Source: Pseudomonadota bacterium
GTDB lineage: Bacteria; Pseudomonadota; Alphaproteobacteria; RF32; CAG-239
Direction: 5' to 3'
NCBI GenBank assembly: GCA_021617435.1
Contig: JAJWCP010000047.1
Coordinates: 1-10,600 of the forward strand
DNA length: 10,600 nucleotides
Shown: positions 1-6,549 of the stretch, piece by piece
Layout of the letters: each line of letters starts with the position of its first letter
Position numbering within the stretch: position 1 is the first letter of the stretch
Program-made: the position numbers and the translations under genes
Notes under the pieces: generated by a model
Told to the model about the DNA's origin: nothing
Database searches by the model: none
What the model saw: only the letters and a program-made list of their open reading frames with translations

Positions 1-17
1 TTTTTGAGGAGATTTTT

Positions 18-896
18 ATGATAAAATCATATTTCAGCCGCTTTTTACACCACACATTGTCACACTCCGGTATAAGAGAGGTGTTCACCTCTTCTTTGTC
101 ACTCTCCGACTTGATCGGAGAGTCCAGGTCTAATAAATTTGCTGCTTTGTCCAACCTGGATATTCGGGTCAAGCCCGAATATGACAACATAGTGGTGAAC
201 GCATTGTCCAAGCCCGATAATGACAGAAAGGGGGCGGACGTATCGCTCAAGCCCGATAATGACAGCTTGTGTGCCGGTCGGTCCATGGTGGAAATGCTCG
301 GCGTTCTTGCGATAATAGGCGTGCTGTCTGTCGGCGCTATTGCAGGTTACTCAAAGGCAATGATGAAGTATAAACTCAATAAATATTCCGAACAAATGAA
401 CACTGTTATCAATGCCATTGCCCGCAATGCGCATAGTTTTGATAATATTTACTCGCAAAACGGCTCACCAACTTCACTAACATCATATTTCGTAAAAATG
501 GGAGAAGTTCCCAAGGAAATGGTAACATCTAACCCAGAATATCTTCGTGATATTTTCGGTATGCGTTGGACTATTGTCATGTCATCAGACAGTAAAAGTA
601 TATTGCTCTCAAGCTATAATACTCCAAGTACCAAATCAGCCGACGAATTGGAAAGATGCCGCACCTTTATTATGCTTGCCAAAGAAAATTCCGGTAATAT
701 TTCATATCTTAACACCATTAGCGGACATGGCACATCCTCGGTAAAATTAGCTAATCTATACGGTGATAATTTCTGCACTCCTGACCGTAAGTGCTTAAAA
801 AATGTATCATTAGATAATATTTATGAAATTTGCACGGCGCAAGCCGGCGCAACTTCAGCCGTTGAAACTGCCATTTGGTGGCGTATCAGAGGTTAA
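18..896 (+). CDS. type IV pilin-like protein with repeat-expanded leader
   Basis: Predicted pseudopilin or pilin-like surface protein, 292 residues. The class III signal is at residues 87-109: Gly87 is the expected prepilin peptidase cleavage point, followed by RSMVE, so Glu92 sits at the canonical +5 position (Arg replaces the usual Phe at +1), then a hydrophobic helix LGVLAIIGVLSVGAIAGY. The C-terminal globular part has four cysteines (214, 253, 259, 272) that could form disulfides, and ends in WWRIRG. The ATG at 18 is preceded by a strong Shine-Dalgarno, GAGGAG at 6-11. The odd part is the leader: 87 residues instead of roughly 5-30, encoded largely by palindromic repeat arms (58-265) that stay in frame. 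I infer that the original leader was short and was interrupted by repeat insertion. Whether the long leader is still processed is unknown. The gene is convergent with the next one; the stop codons overlap within TTAA at 893-896. Confidence 0.8.
   Translation: MIKSYFSRFLHHTLSHSGIREVFTSSLSLSDLIGESRSNKFAALSNLDIRVKPEYDNIVVNALSKPDNDRKGADVSLKPDNDSLCAGRSMVEMLGVLAIIGVLSVGAIAGYSKAMMKYKLNKYSEQMNTVINAIARNAHSFDNIYSQNGSPTSLTSYFVKMGEVPKEMVTSNPEYLRDIFGMRWTIVMSSDSKSILLSSYNTPSTKSADELERCRTFIMLAKENSGNISYLNTISGHGTSSVKLANLYGDNFCTPDRKCLKNVSLDNIYEICTAQAGATSAVETAIWWRIRG
58..265. repeat. nested palindromic repeat cluster inside pilin leader
   Basis: This stretch contains one intact bipartite element and several partial arms. 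The intact left arm (97-127) opens with TGTCA, has CTCTCCGA (102-109) pairing with TCGGAGAG (115-122) around the loop CTTGA, and closes with TCCAG. The intact right arm (156-186) opens with CTGGA, has TATTCGGG (161-168) pairing with CCCGAATA (174-181) around TCAAG, and closes with TGACA. The right arm is the reverse complement of the left in its boundaries and loop. A degenerate left-arm-like piece starts with TGTCACACTCCG at 58, and a separate 7-bp hairpin lies at 77-92. Two truncated right-arm copies, CAAGCCCGATAATGACAG, lie at 209-226 and 248-265, exactly 39 bases (13 codons) apart. The form resembles in-frame palindromic elements known from Rickettsia (RPEs), but family identity is inference. 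Confidence 0.75.
97..186. repeat. intact bipartite palindromic element (two hairpin arms)
   Basis: A 90-base unit, equal to 30 codons, formed by two 31-base arms that are each a perfect 8-bp hairpin with a 5-base loop. The arms are also inverted relative to one another: TGTCA and TCCAG bound the left arm, CTGGA and TGACA bound the right, and the loops CTTGA and TCAAG are complementary. The stem sequences differ between arms, yet each arm keeps perfect internal pairing, which is the pattern of compensatory change expected for a structure maintained as hairpins. The 28 bases between the arms (128-155) show no pairing that I noticed. It is read through in frame by the pilin-like gene. Confidence 0.75.
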
Positions 897-1351
897 TCGC
901 GGCCGTCAAAAATAGACTTAAAAGCATAAGCGTACGGGTCAGGCGCCTCATATTTTTGTTGGTCGGCGTCATTAAGCGCCCGCACACCGTCAGAATAATG
1001 CAACGTTTCAGCTTTTCCGCTCATAATAGTGGTTAAATAGCGGTCAACATCGGTAAACACGCATTTAATAACCACCAAATTGCCATCTGCTTTTTGCAAC
1101 GGCTTTTTGGTTTGACGATTGCGAACCACATAAGGTTTAATAACTTCCGTATCGCCGCTGCCGCCGATTCCCATGGCAAATTTATGGAATAAATTTTTAT
1201 CCGCACAAGGAGTTATTTGCTTTAGTTCGGTCAAATAAAAAGCCATCGCTTGTTTTTCAAGAGCATCAACGTCACTTGCGGCAATGCGTTTTTGACAATA
1301 TGAAATTGCATCATTTAATCTTTCAGCTTCATAATTTTGCAAATTACTCAT
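893..1351 (-). CDS. hypothetical protein, 152 aa, unrecognised
   Basis: I do not recognise a family. The protein is 152 residues, soluble, with no signal peptide or membrane segment. The N-terminal third is predicted helical (residues about 3-45, rich in Ala, Glu and Leu). A central glycine-containing stretch, FAMGIGGSGDTEV, is followed by a beta-rich region with VVRNRQTKKP and LVVIKCVF, and the C-terminus is acidic. Two cysteines lie in the N-terminal half and one in the middle. The ATG at 1351 has an AGAGGA ribosome binding site about 5 bases upstream. It lies just beyond the infA terminator, so it depends either on read-through or on a promoter that I could not identify within infA. Its stop overlaps the pilin stop from the other strand. 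Confidence 0.7.
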   Translation of the reverse strand: MSNLQNYEAERLNDAISYCQKRIAASDVDALEKQAMAFYLTELKQITPCADKNLFHKFAMGIGGSGDTEVIKPYVVRNRQTKKPLQKADGNLVVIKCVFTDVDRYLTTIMSGKAETLHYSDGVRALNDADQQKYEAPDPYAYAFKSIFDGRD

Positions 1352-1369
1352 TTTTATCCTCTATAAGCA

Positions 1370-1393
1370 AAAAACCTGCTTTTGCAGGTTTTT
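1370..1393 (-). terminator. intrinsic terminator after infA
   Basis: AAAAACCTGC (1370-1379), loop TTTT, GCAGGTTTTT (1384-1393) make a perfect 10-bp stem. On the minus strand it ends in a run of six T, directly after the infA stop, so it should end infA transcripts. The stem is symmetric and could also act on plus-strand transcripts reading through from the pilin gene side. Confidence 0.8.
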
Positions 1394-1395
1394 AT

Positions 1396-1617
1396 TTAAT
1401 CTTTATGACGGAATGTAATTCTGCCCTTGGTTAAATCATAAGGGGTCATTTCAATATCTACTTTATCGCCAACCATCACGCGAATTCTGAATTTACGCAT
1501 TTTGCCGGCGGTATGCGCCAAAATTTCAACTCCGTTTTCAAGTTTAACGCGGAACATGGCGTTTGGTAGCTTTTCAATAACTTCACCGGTTAATTCCAAA
1601 AGTTCTTCTTTACTCAT
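1396..1617 (-). CDS. infA: translation initiation factor IF-1
   Basis: IF-1 binds the A site of the 30S subunit with IF-2 and IF-3 during translation initiation. The 73-residue product is a single S1/OB-fold domain of normal length for the family. Recognisable blocks are the start [13 protein letters not shown], the middle [22 protein letters not shown], then [19 protein letters not shown] and the end FRHKD. The ATG at 1617 has an AAAGGA ribosome binding site 6 bases upstream. A candidate promoter lies between it and the upstream kinase gene and a strong terminator follows, so it looks separately transcribed, as suits a gene needed at high level. No anomaly seen in the sequence. Confidence 0.97.
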   Translation of the reverse strand: MSKEELLELTGEVIEKLPNAMFRVKLENGVEILAHTAGKMRKFRIRVMVGDKVDIEMTPYDLTKGRITFRHKD

Positions 1618-1651
1618 AAAAAATCCTTTACATATAAGTTCAATTTGTTTC

Positions 1652-1680
1652 GGTATACCCTTTATTTTTTAATTTTGCAA
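1652..1680 (-). promoter_or_regulatory. candidate sigma70-type promoter for infA
   Basis: On the minus strand TTGCAA (1675-1680) and TATACC (1652-1657) are separated by exactly 17 bases. The -35 box overlaps the last codons of the kinase gene, and the predicted start would give a leader of about 28 bases. Matches are 4 of 6 and 5 of 6 to the usual hexamers; no experimental support. Confidence 0.4.
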
Positions 1681-3336
1681 TTTTTTTCTTTTAGATTTTG
1701 GAAATTTTAGCAAAAAAGTTGTACCTTGATTAATCTCGCTGCTGACGCTAATCTCGCCTTTAAACTTTTCAAGCAACGATTTTACAATGGCAAGTCCTAA
1801 GCCGGTGCCCTGATGGCGACTACTACGCCCTTCGGAATAAAACGGTTCAAAAATATGCTGAAATTTATCTTTGGCAATGCCGACGCCGGTATCTTTAACC
1901 TCAACCGCCACACTGTTTTTATCTTTTGAGGTTTTAATGCTTAATGTTCCGCCTGAAGGCATGGCTTTTAAGGCATTTTGCGATAAATTAAGGATAATCA
2001 TCTTAAAATCTGCCTCACTGCCTAAAATATTATTTTCAGCGCTGTTAAAATCTGTTTCTACCATAACTCCGTTGCGTTTTGCCTCATAATCAAGCAGCGA
2101 GAGTACCTCTTCAATGCTCGGGCGAATATCAAAAACTTCTTGCTCATCAGTACTGTAATGAGCCAATTTGAGCAAACGCTCCGGAATCTCAATACTGCTT
2201 ACTATTTGGTTATAAATCATATTAAGATATTTTTTTTCTTTTGAACCTTCAGGTAAATCTTTAAATGATGTTTCCAATAAGCCCTCTAAAATCATACGCA
2301 CAGAGCCTAAATTGTTTTTCATCTCATGCGCGACGGAAGTTGCCAAAAAGCCGAGCGAGGCAATTTTTTGTTCATGTGAAAAACGAATATCGTCACTTAA
2401 ATCGCGGATAGATTCCACAATATAAAAATCATCGGGAAGCGCCGTGCTTTTAACCTTTAGGGGCGCCGCATTAATTGAAAGTGGCCTATCGCCAGCGGTT
2501 TGAATAATGCTGATGCTCTTTGAACCGGCGTGTTTAATTTCACGCAATGGGCAAGTAAACATACCAAGCGGACAAGGCTCGTTATATCCGCAGGCTTCAT
2601 AACATTTAACATTTTCATCAGTGTTTTGAGTTTTAAACTGCTTAAAATAAGCTTTGTTAGCCAACACCACATTATAATTATGGTCTATCACCCTTATACC
2701 GTCAGGAATGGCATCAATCAATAACTGCAAAAATGTTTCAGTATTTTTAATGGCAGTAATGTTGCTTTCAATATTATCAATCATGGTGTTAAAGTTTTTG
2801 GCGAGCGTGTCAAACTCATCAAAAAATATTTGCTTTTTGCCAAGCAGAATCCGGTGCGAAAAATCACCGCCGGAAACGAGTTTGCTGGCATCTGTCAGGC
2901 GCTTAATCGGCACAATCACCCATTTTTGCAGCAAAAAGCCTAAAATCATGATTGAAAGAAATGACAACAGCGAGCTGACGGCAATTATTTTAGCTCCTTC
3001 AGTGAAGGCTTTGGTGCGTTCGTCATAATTTTTTTGTAAATCTTGATTAAGTTTCTGCTCGCGCGAAAGTTCTTCCTGTTTTTGCCCCAAGTCGCCGCTT
3101 ACAACCGCTTCGCTCTCATGGGATAGCGTAACATTGGCACGATTAAGTTCACGACGCAAGGCAATATTTTCATACAACAGCTCCATAACATATTGGTTGC
3201 GCAAAAAGATAGAGTTTTTGTCTTCCTGATACTTTTTGCTGTAAATATTTAAGAACATTGAAAAGAACAGAGCGCCCATAAAAATAAAAAATACAAAAAA
3301 GGTGTAAAAAATTTTTTTATTTAAGCTGAAATACAT
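1669..3336 (-). CDS. membrane sensor histidine kinase (HAMP-PAS-HisKA-HATPase)
   Basis: Two-component sensor kinase, 555 residues, inner membrane. In order: transmembrane segment about 9-31; a charged, coiled-coil-prone extracytoplasmic region about 32-114; transmembrane segment about 116-142; HAMP linker about 139-192; PAS domain about 200-315; HisKA with phosphoacceptor His337 in SVAHEMKNNLGS; HATPase with N box Asn450/Asn454 (LNLSQNALKAMPSGG), G1 box DTGVGI (482-487) and G2 box GTGLGLAIV (510-518). All catalytic motifs are intact. The H box is NtrB-like. The PAS domain contains a cysteine cluster C245-x3-C-x5-C-x6-C262, which could bind a metal or Fe-S centre or sense redox. The ATG at 3336 has GAGGG upstream. 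It starts 11 bases after the hydrolase stop, so it is the last gene of the six-gene run. No response regulator is in the window; partner and signal are unknown. Confidence 0.9.
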   Translation of the reverse strand: MYFSLNKKIFYTFFVFFIFMGALFFSMFLNIYSKKYQEDKNSIFLRNQYVMELLYENIALRRELNRANVTLSHESEAVVSGDLGQKQEELSREQKLNQDLQKNYDERTKAFTEGAKIIAVSSLLSFLSIMILGFLLQKWVIVPIKRLTDASKLVSGGDFSHRILLGKKQIFFDEFDTLAKNFNTMIDNIESNITAIKNTETFLQLLIDAIPDGIRVIDHNYNVVLANKAYFKQFKTQNTDENVKCYEACGYNEPCPLGMFTCPLREIKHAGSKSISIIQTAGDRPLSINAAPLKVKSTALPDDFYIVESIRDLSDDIRFSHEQKIASLGFLATSVAHEMKNNLGSVRMILEGLLETSFKDLPEGSKEKKYLNMIYNQIVSSIEIPERLLKLAHYSTDEQEVFDIRPSIEEVLSLLDYEAKRNGVMVETDFNSAENNILGSEADFKMIILNLSQNALKAMPSGGTLSIKTSKDKNSVAVEVKDTGVGIAKDKFQHIFEPFYSEGRSSRHQGTGLGLAIVKSLLEKFKGEISVSSEINQGTTFLLKFPKSKRKKLQN

Positions 3337-3347
3337 ATCTTACCCTC

Positions 3348-4064
3348 TTATTTGAAAATTTGCAAAAATTGTTCTTGGTCATTAATCATTAAGTATGGAT
3401 TACACTGTTTTTCAAGCCCTAACGTAATCGGTGCATACGCTTCTTTTTTGGTCAGGCGAGAATAAGCAATAGCCAAATATTTTTCCAATGCCGGAGTTTG
3501 CCCGCGCGCCATTGCCATACGGAGCGCGCCCGCTGTATATTCATGACCGGGATAAAACGCAACGTCATCAGGTAAGGCTTTAATTTTTTCAAGGCTGTTC
3601 CACATTTGCTCAGGAGTTCCTTCAAAAATGCCGCCGACACATAAATTAAACAGCACATCGCCGGTAAATAAAACCTTGTCATCCGGAAAATACCACAAAA
3701 CATGCCCAAGCGTATGTCCGGGCGCGGCAATAACTTGCGCTTTACTTTCGCCAAGGCAAAAATCATCGCCGTCTTTTAGCGCAATATCAAGCTCAGGAAT
3801 AAGCGATTTTTCAGTCTCAGGACCAACAACTTTTAAGCCGTACAAGCTTTTAAGCTCAGCATTGCCGCCAACGTGGTCAAAATGATGGTGAGTGGTTAGA
3901 ATGTATGAGGGTTTAAGCTTTAATGCCTCGCACATAATTTTTATCGGTTCAGCCTCAGAAGCGTCAACCACCGCGGCGATGCCGGTAGCTTCATCGGTGA
4001 TAATATAAGCGTAATTATCCATGACCCCGGCGCGGCATAAAACCGGCTTAATCCTTAAACTCAT
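3348..4064 (-). CDS. gloB: glyoxalase II-like hydrolase (metallo-beta-lactamase fold)
   Basis: Closest to hydroxyacylglutathione hydrolase, which cleaves S-lactoylglutathione to lactate and glutathione in methylglyoxal detoxification. Numbering from Met at 4064: the dinuclear metal motif THHHFDH (His59, His61, Asp63, His64), His117 in PGHT, Asp136 in TGD and His174 in PGHE are all present. FEGTPEQMW, LPDD and the C-terminal NPYLM align with the glyoxalase II signature regions. Length is 238 residues, slightly short of about 255. Unusual: the basic residues that usually contact glutathione appear lost (VGGIFEG instead of CGK/CGR type, NPYLM instead of NPFxR), so the real substrate is uncertain. 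Start: an ATG at 4070 abuts GGAGG (4071-4075) with no spacer, whereas the ATG at 4064 lies 6 bases from it, so 4064 is preferred. It overlaps the upstream gene's end. It could also be a related MBL-fold thioesterase. Confidence 0.85.
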   Translation of the reverse strand: MSLRIKPVLCRAGVMDNYAYIITDEATGIAAVVDASEAEPIKIMCEALKLKPSYILTTHHHFDHVGGNAELKSLYGLKVVGPETEKSLIPELDIALKDGDDFCLGESKAQVIAAPGHTLGHVLWYFPDDKVLFTGDVLFNLCVGGIFEGTPEQMWNSLEKIKALPDDVAFYPGHEYTAGALRMAMARGQTPALEKYLAIAYSRLTKKEAYAPITLGLEKQCNPYLMINDQEQFLQIFK

Positions 4065-4974
4065 ACTCATCCTCCAACGTGGCTTCGTCTAAATAAAAAA
4101 AGCGGTAGTAAGTAACAACGTAATCCAACAAACCGGCATAATTTTGCAGATTGCTGTTTAAGATAAACGTCCAATCCATACGCTTGCCGTAAATAATGCT
4201 GCCGCGGCGGCGAGATTCGGCGCGCGAGTTCCAAAATTGCTCAAAATTAATATTAGAATTGGCTTTAAGCGCAAAAGCGCGCATACTGCTCTCAAGCGAC
4301 GGATAAATTATGTAGCGATACGAATCGTCATCCTCGCCTATCGGCGCCAAACCTTTATCGGTATACCAATCGCGCGCTTTGTACAGATTGTTGCCCAAAA
4401 CTGCGATACGCGAAGTTCCCCAATCGGTGGCAACAGCGGCAACACTTACCAAAATTGAGGGCGGAACCACATCAACGCGCCGAATTAACTCGTTTAATAT
4501 CAGCGTATAGCGGCGAGTATCCTTAAACGGCGTGCTCACATCATATTTTTTTGCCATTTTTTCAAGATAATATATATCGGTTTTTTGAAAATCGTGATCG
4601 GCTTCAAATGCTTCTTGCAACGCCATTAAATTTTCGCGCTCTTCCAAAAATTCCTGATTGATTTTAAGCGCGAGTGGCATTAAAATTTGAATAAAAAGAC
4701 GGTTGCGCGCGGTGGCGTCTTCCATAGAGGCAAAATCTGCCGGAATATTTTTTACAAAAATCCGCGGATATTCATTTCCGGCAGGATTAATATATTCGTC
4801 ATATTCCAGATAATCAAACATTTTTTGCAAAGCGGCGGTATTAAAATCAGCCAAATAAACCCCGTTTTCGGTAATGTTCATTTTAACTTCAGTATTATCA
4901 GATTTATCTTCAGCGGCAAAGGCAAAAGCCGAAATCAGACAACAAATTATTAAGGTTCCAAACTGTTTTATCAT
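4048..4974 (-). CDS. Bax-like secreted glucosaminidase-fold protein, catalytic Glu absent
   Basis: Resembles the Bax/GH73 family (beta-N-acetylglucosaminidases acting on peptidoglycan). From Met at 4974: signal peptide MIKQFGTLIICCLISAFAFA, then a mainly helical N-terminal part. The family core is at about 170-200: VPPSILVSVAAVATDWGTSR followed by LGNNLY, matching the VPPS...AALESGWGTSR...GNNLFG pattern. A later block, YPSLESSMRAFALKANSN, also matches. The conserved catalytic Glu of AALESGWG is replaced by Ala182, and the following SG by TD. The insert KARDWYTDKGLAP replaces the usual post-GNNLF region. So it may be a non-catalytic peptidoglycan-binding or regulatory relative. Start: a GTG at 5001 overlaps the NFU stop as GTGA and would add 9 residues; the ATG at 4974 has AGGT upstream and begins a clean signal peptide, so I prefer it. 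The 3' end overlaps the hydrolase start. Confidence 0.75.
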   Translation of the reverse strand: MIKQFGTLIICCLISAFAFAAEDKSDNTEVKMNITENGVYLADFNTAALQKMFDYLEYDEYINPAGNEYPRIFVKNIPADFASMEDATARNRLFIQILMPLALKINQEFLEERENLMALQEAFEADHDFQKTDIYYLEKMAKKYDVSTPFKDTRRYTLILNELIRRVDVVPPSILVSVAAVATDWGTSRIAVLGNNLYKARDWYTDKGLAPIGEDDDSYRYIIYPSLESSMRAFALKANSNINFEQFWNSRAESRRRGSIIYGKRMDWTFILNSNLQNYAGLLDYVVTYYRFFYLDEATLEDEYEFKD

Positions 4975-4997
4975 GGGCTTACCTGCGCTAATATTAA

Positions 4998-5543
4998 TCA
5001 CTCGTCTTCAGAAAAGGGGCGGACTTCCGTAACTTCAGGAATATAATTTTTTAAGATTTTTTCAACCCCGTCTTTAAGCGTGCGCATGGCATACGGACAA
5101 CCCGCGCATTTACCGGTGAGCTCAACATAAAGCACGCCGCCGGTAAATTTTTTAATGACAATATCGCCGCCGTCTTTGTTAAGCGCCGGACGAATCCGCG
5201 CCGCCACCAGCCCTAATATTTTTTTCATTAAATCAGAAGGCGATTCTGGCTCATGCCCTGCCACCACCGCATCGGCGCCGGTAGCAACAAAATCTAAAAT
5301 TTCAGCCATGATTTGCGGAGATAAATCATCCCACGAGGCGTCATCGGTTTTAACAACAGATACCATATCGGGGGCAATTAAAACGCTTTCAATGCCGCCA
5401 AGATCAAAAATCGTTTCGGCCAATGGCGATTTGCGGAGCGCTTTGGCATCGGCAAATTCAGAATCGGACGACACCGCAAGTTTTTGCTCTGGATAAAAAT
5501 TTTTAACATTCGGATTGTTGGTTGCTTCCGTTTTAATTATCAT
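4998..5543 (-). CDS. NFU-type Fe-S cluster scaffold/carrier protein
   Basis: Scaffold that carries and delivers iron-sulfur clusters to target enzymes, cytoplasmic. 181 residues, the usual length for the alphaproteobacterial and mitochondrial NFU1 type. An N-terminal Nfu_N domain (about 1-88) includes NPNVKNFYPEQ, SPLAETIFDLGGIESVLI and DFVATGADAV. A C-terminal NifU domain (about 104-175) includes RIRPALNKDGGDI and the cluster-binding CxxC at Cys146-Ala-Gly-Cys149 in GKCAGCPYA. The ATG at 5543 has AGGAA upstream and overlaps the end of the DUF2333 gene by 11 bases; its stop overlaps a GTG of the next gene. It is distinct from E. coli NfuA, which has an A-type N-terminal domain, so no symbol is given. 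No missing residues seen. Confidence 0.93.
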   Translation of the reverse strand: MIIKTEATNNPNVKNFYPEQKLAVSSDSEFADAKALRKSPLAETIFDLGGIESVLIAPDMVSVVKTDDASWDDLSPQIMAEILDFVATGADAVVAGHEPESPSDLMKKILGLVAARIRPALNKDGGDIVIKKFTGGVLYVELTGKCAGCPYAMRTLKDGVEKILKNYIPEVTEVRPFSEDE

Positions 5544-6549
5544 GATTATTTCCTAAACGGCTATCTTGAAGCGCCGCCATAATTAAGTTTAACCGGTAAC
5601 GAGTTTTAGCCGCATAGCCGTTAAGTATCAGCAGATGATTAGGCGCAAATACGCTGTCTGCCTCGCCATTACGAACAATTTTCGGATTTAAAGCCAAACC
5701 GTCTTCCAGAGTTTTGGTTAAAATGGTCCAGTTTTCATACTGGTCGGCATTTAAGATTTGAGCCTTAAAATCAGCGGACATTGCCTTTAAGACAACATAA
5801 TAAGCATACATCTGACCTTGCGCGTTATAAAACACATTATCGGCGGCATTATCAAACCAATCGGTAGAGTGTTCGCGCACTTCAGTTTCAAGCTTATTCA
5901 TTACGCGACCGGTATCGCGATTAATCAGAGCCAAAAGTTTAAGCAATACTTCATCAGCTGATTTACGCGGCTTAACTTCCTCTTCATTAAAGCGTTGCAA
6001 TGATTTGCGGGCTTTGCGGTATTGCGCGCCGGATGACGGAGCCAAAGACAAGTTTTCAGTTTTAGAAAGCAACCACACATCAGCCGGATATTTTAAAAAT
6101 TCAGTAGCTTTTGACAGCTCCGGCGAATCGTAATTTTGTGATAAAACCATAGTGGTGTTTTTTAACGATTTTATAATTCCGCGTTGAAACTGCGGCATAT
6201 TATCAAGCACGTATCCCGGAAAAATAATCGGTAAATTAGGCGTCCACATATGGTCATCAACTTCGCGACTGATGAGTTTGGCAACCGAATCGACAATTGC
6301 CAAACCATATGCCGGCTTGGTAGCTTCTGCCACCGGAGCTTTATCAATTTTGTTCGTTGCCCAACTGCCAACCAAATAATAAAGCAGTAAAAATACCGGC
6401 AGAATAATGGCAATAGACTTCCACGAACGTTTAATAAACTTCCAAAATTCCGCAACCCGTTCAGCGGTAATCGGGTTAAGACGCCGCATTACTTCCATAA
6501 CCTCAGTTAAGCGGAGTTTAATGGTTTTCCATTGCTGTTTGTTTGGCAT
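5533..6549 (-). CDS. DUF2333 family membrane-anchored protein
   Basis: Function unknown. 338 residues: a basic cytoplasmic N-terminus, one transmembrane segment at about 44-62 (IAIILPVFLLLYYLVGSW), then a long extracytoplasmic domain. The most conserved-looking stretch is about 100-123, WTPNLPIIFPGYVLDNMPQF, which with the overall layout led me to DUF2333 (recognised from memory, not searched). The rest is largely helical and charged, with a block NEEEVKPRKSADEVLLKLLALINRDTGRV around 190-220 and NHLLILNGYAAKTRY near the C-terminus. The ATG at 6549 has AAGGGGG 4 bases upstream and lies inside the end of murJ (32-base overlap), indicating translational coupling. Position next to MurJ suggests an envelope role, which is inference from context only. 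Confidence 0.75.
   Translation of the reverse strand: MPNKQQWKTIKLRLTEVMEVMRRLNPITAERVAEFWKFIKRSWKSIAIILPVFLLLYYLVGSWATNKIDKAPVAEATKPAYGLAIVDSVAKLISREVDDHMWTPNLPIIFPGYVLDNMPQFQRGIIKSLKNTTMVLSQNYDSPELSKATEFLKYPADVWLLSKTENLSLAPSSGAQYRKARKSLQRFNEEEVKPRKSADEVLLKLLALINRDTGRVMNKLETEVREHSTDWFDNAADNVFYNAQGQMYAYYVVLKAMSADFKAQILNADQYENWTILTKTLEDGLALNPKIVRNGEADSVFAPNHLLILNGYAAKTRYRLNLIMAALQDSRLGNNHDN

Noticed and set aside
209..265. Two identical 18-base repeats 39 bases apart, considered as a mini CRISPR array
   Set aside because: Only two copies, translated in frame, and identical to the end of the palindromic arm upstream; no cas genes in view.
18..280. Pilin gene treated as a pseudogene because of repeat insertion
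   Set aside because: Frame is open throughout, the start has a strong ribosome binding site, and the cleavage motif and C-terminal domain are intact.
3452..3766. 104-residue minus-strand open frame overlapping the glyoxalase II-like gene
   Set aside because: Same-strand shifted frame inside a gene whose catalytic motifs are intact, so a shadow and not a frameshifted part.
4974..5001. GTG start at 5001 for the Bax-like protein, coupled to the NFU stop by GTGA
   Set aside because: Possible, but the ATG at 4974 has a better spaced ribosome binding site and begins a standard signal peptide; kept as the alternative start only.
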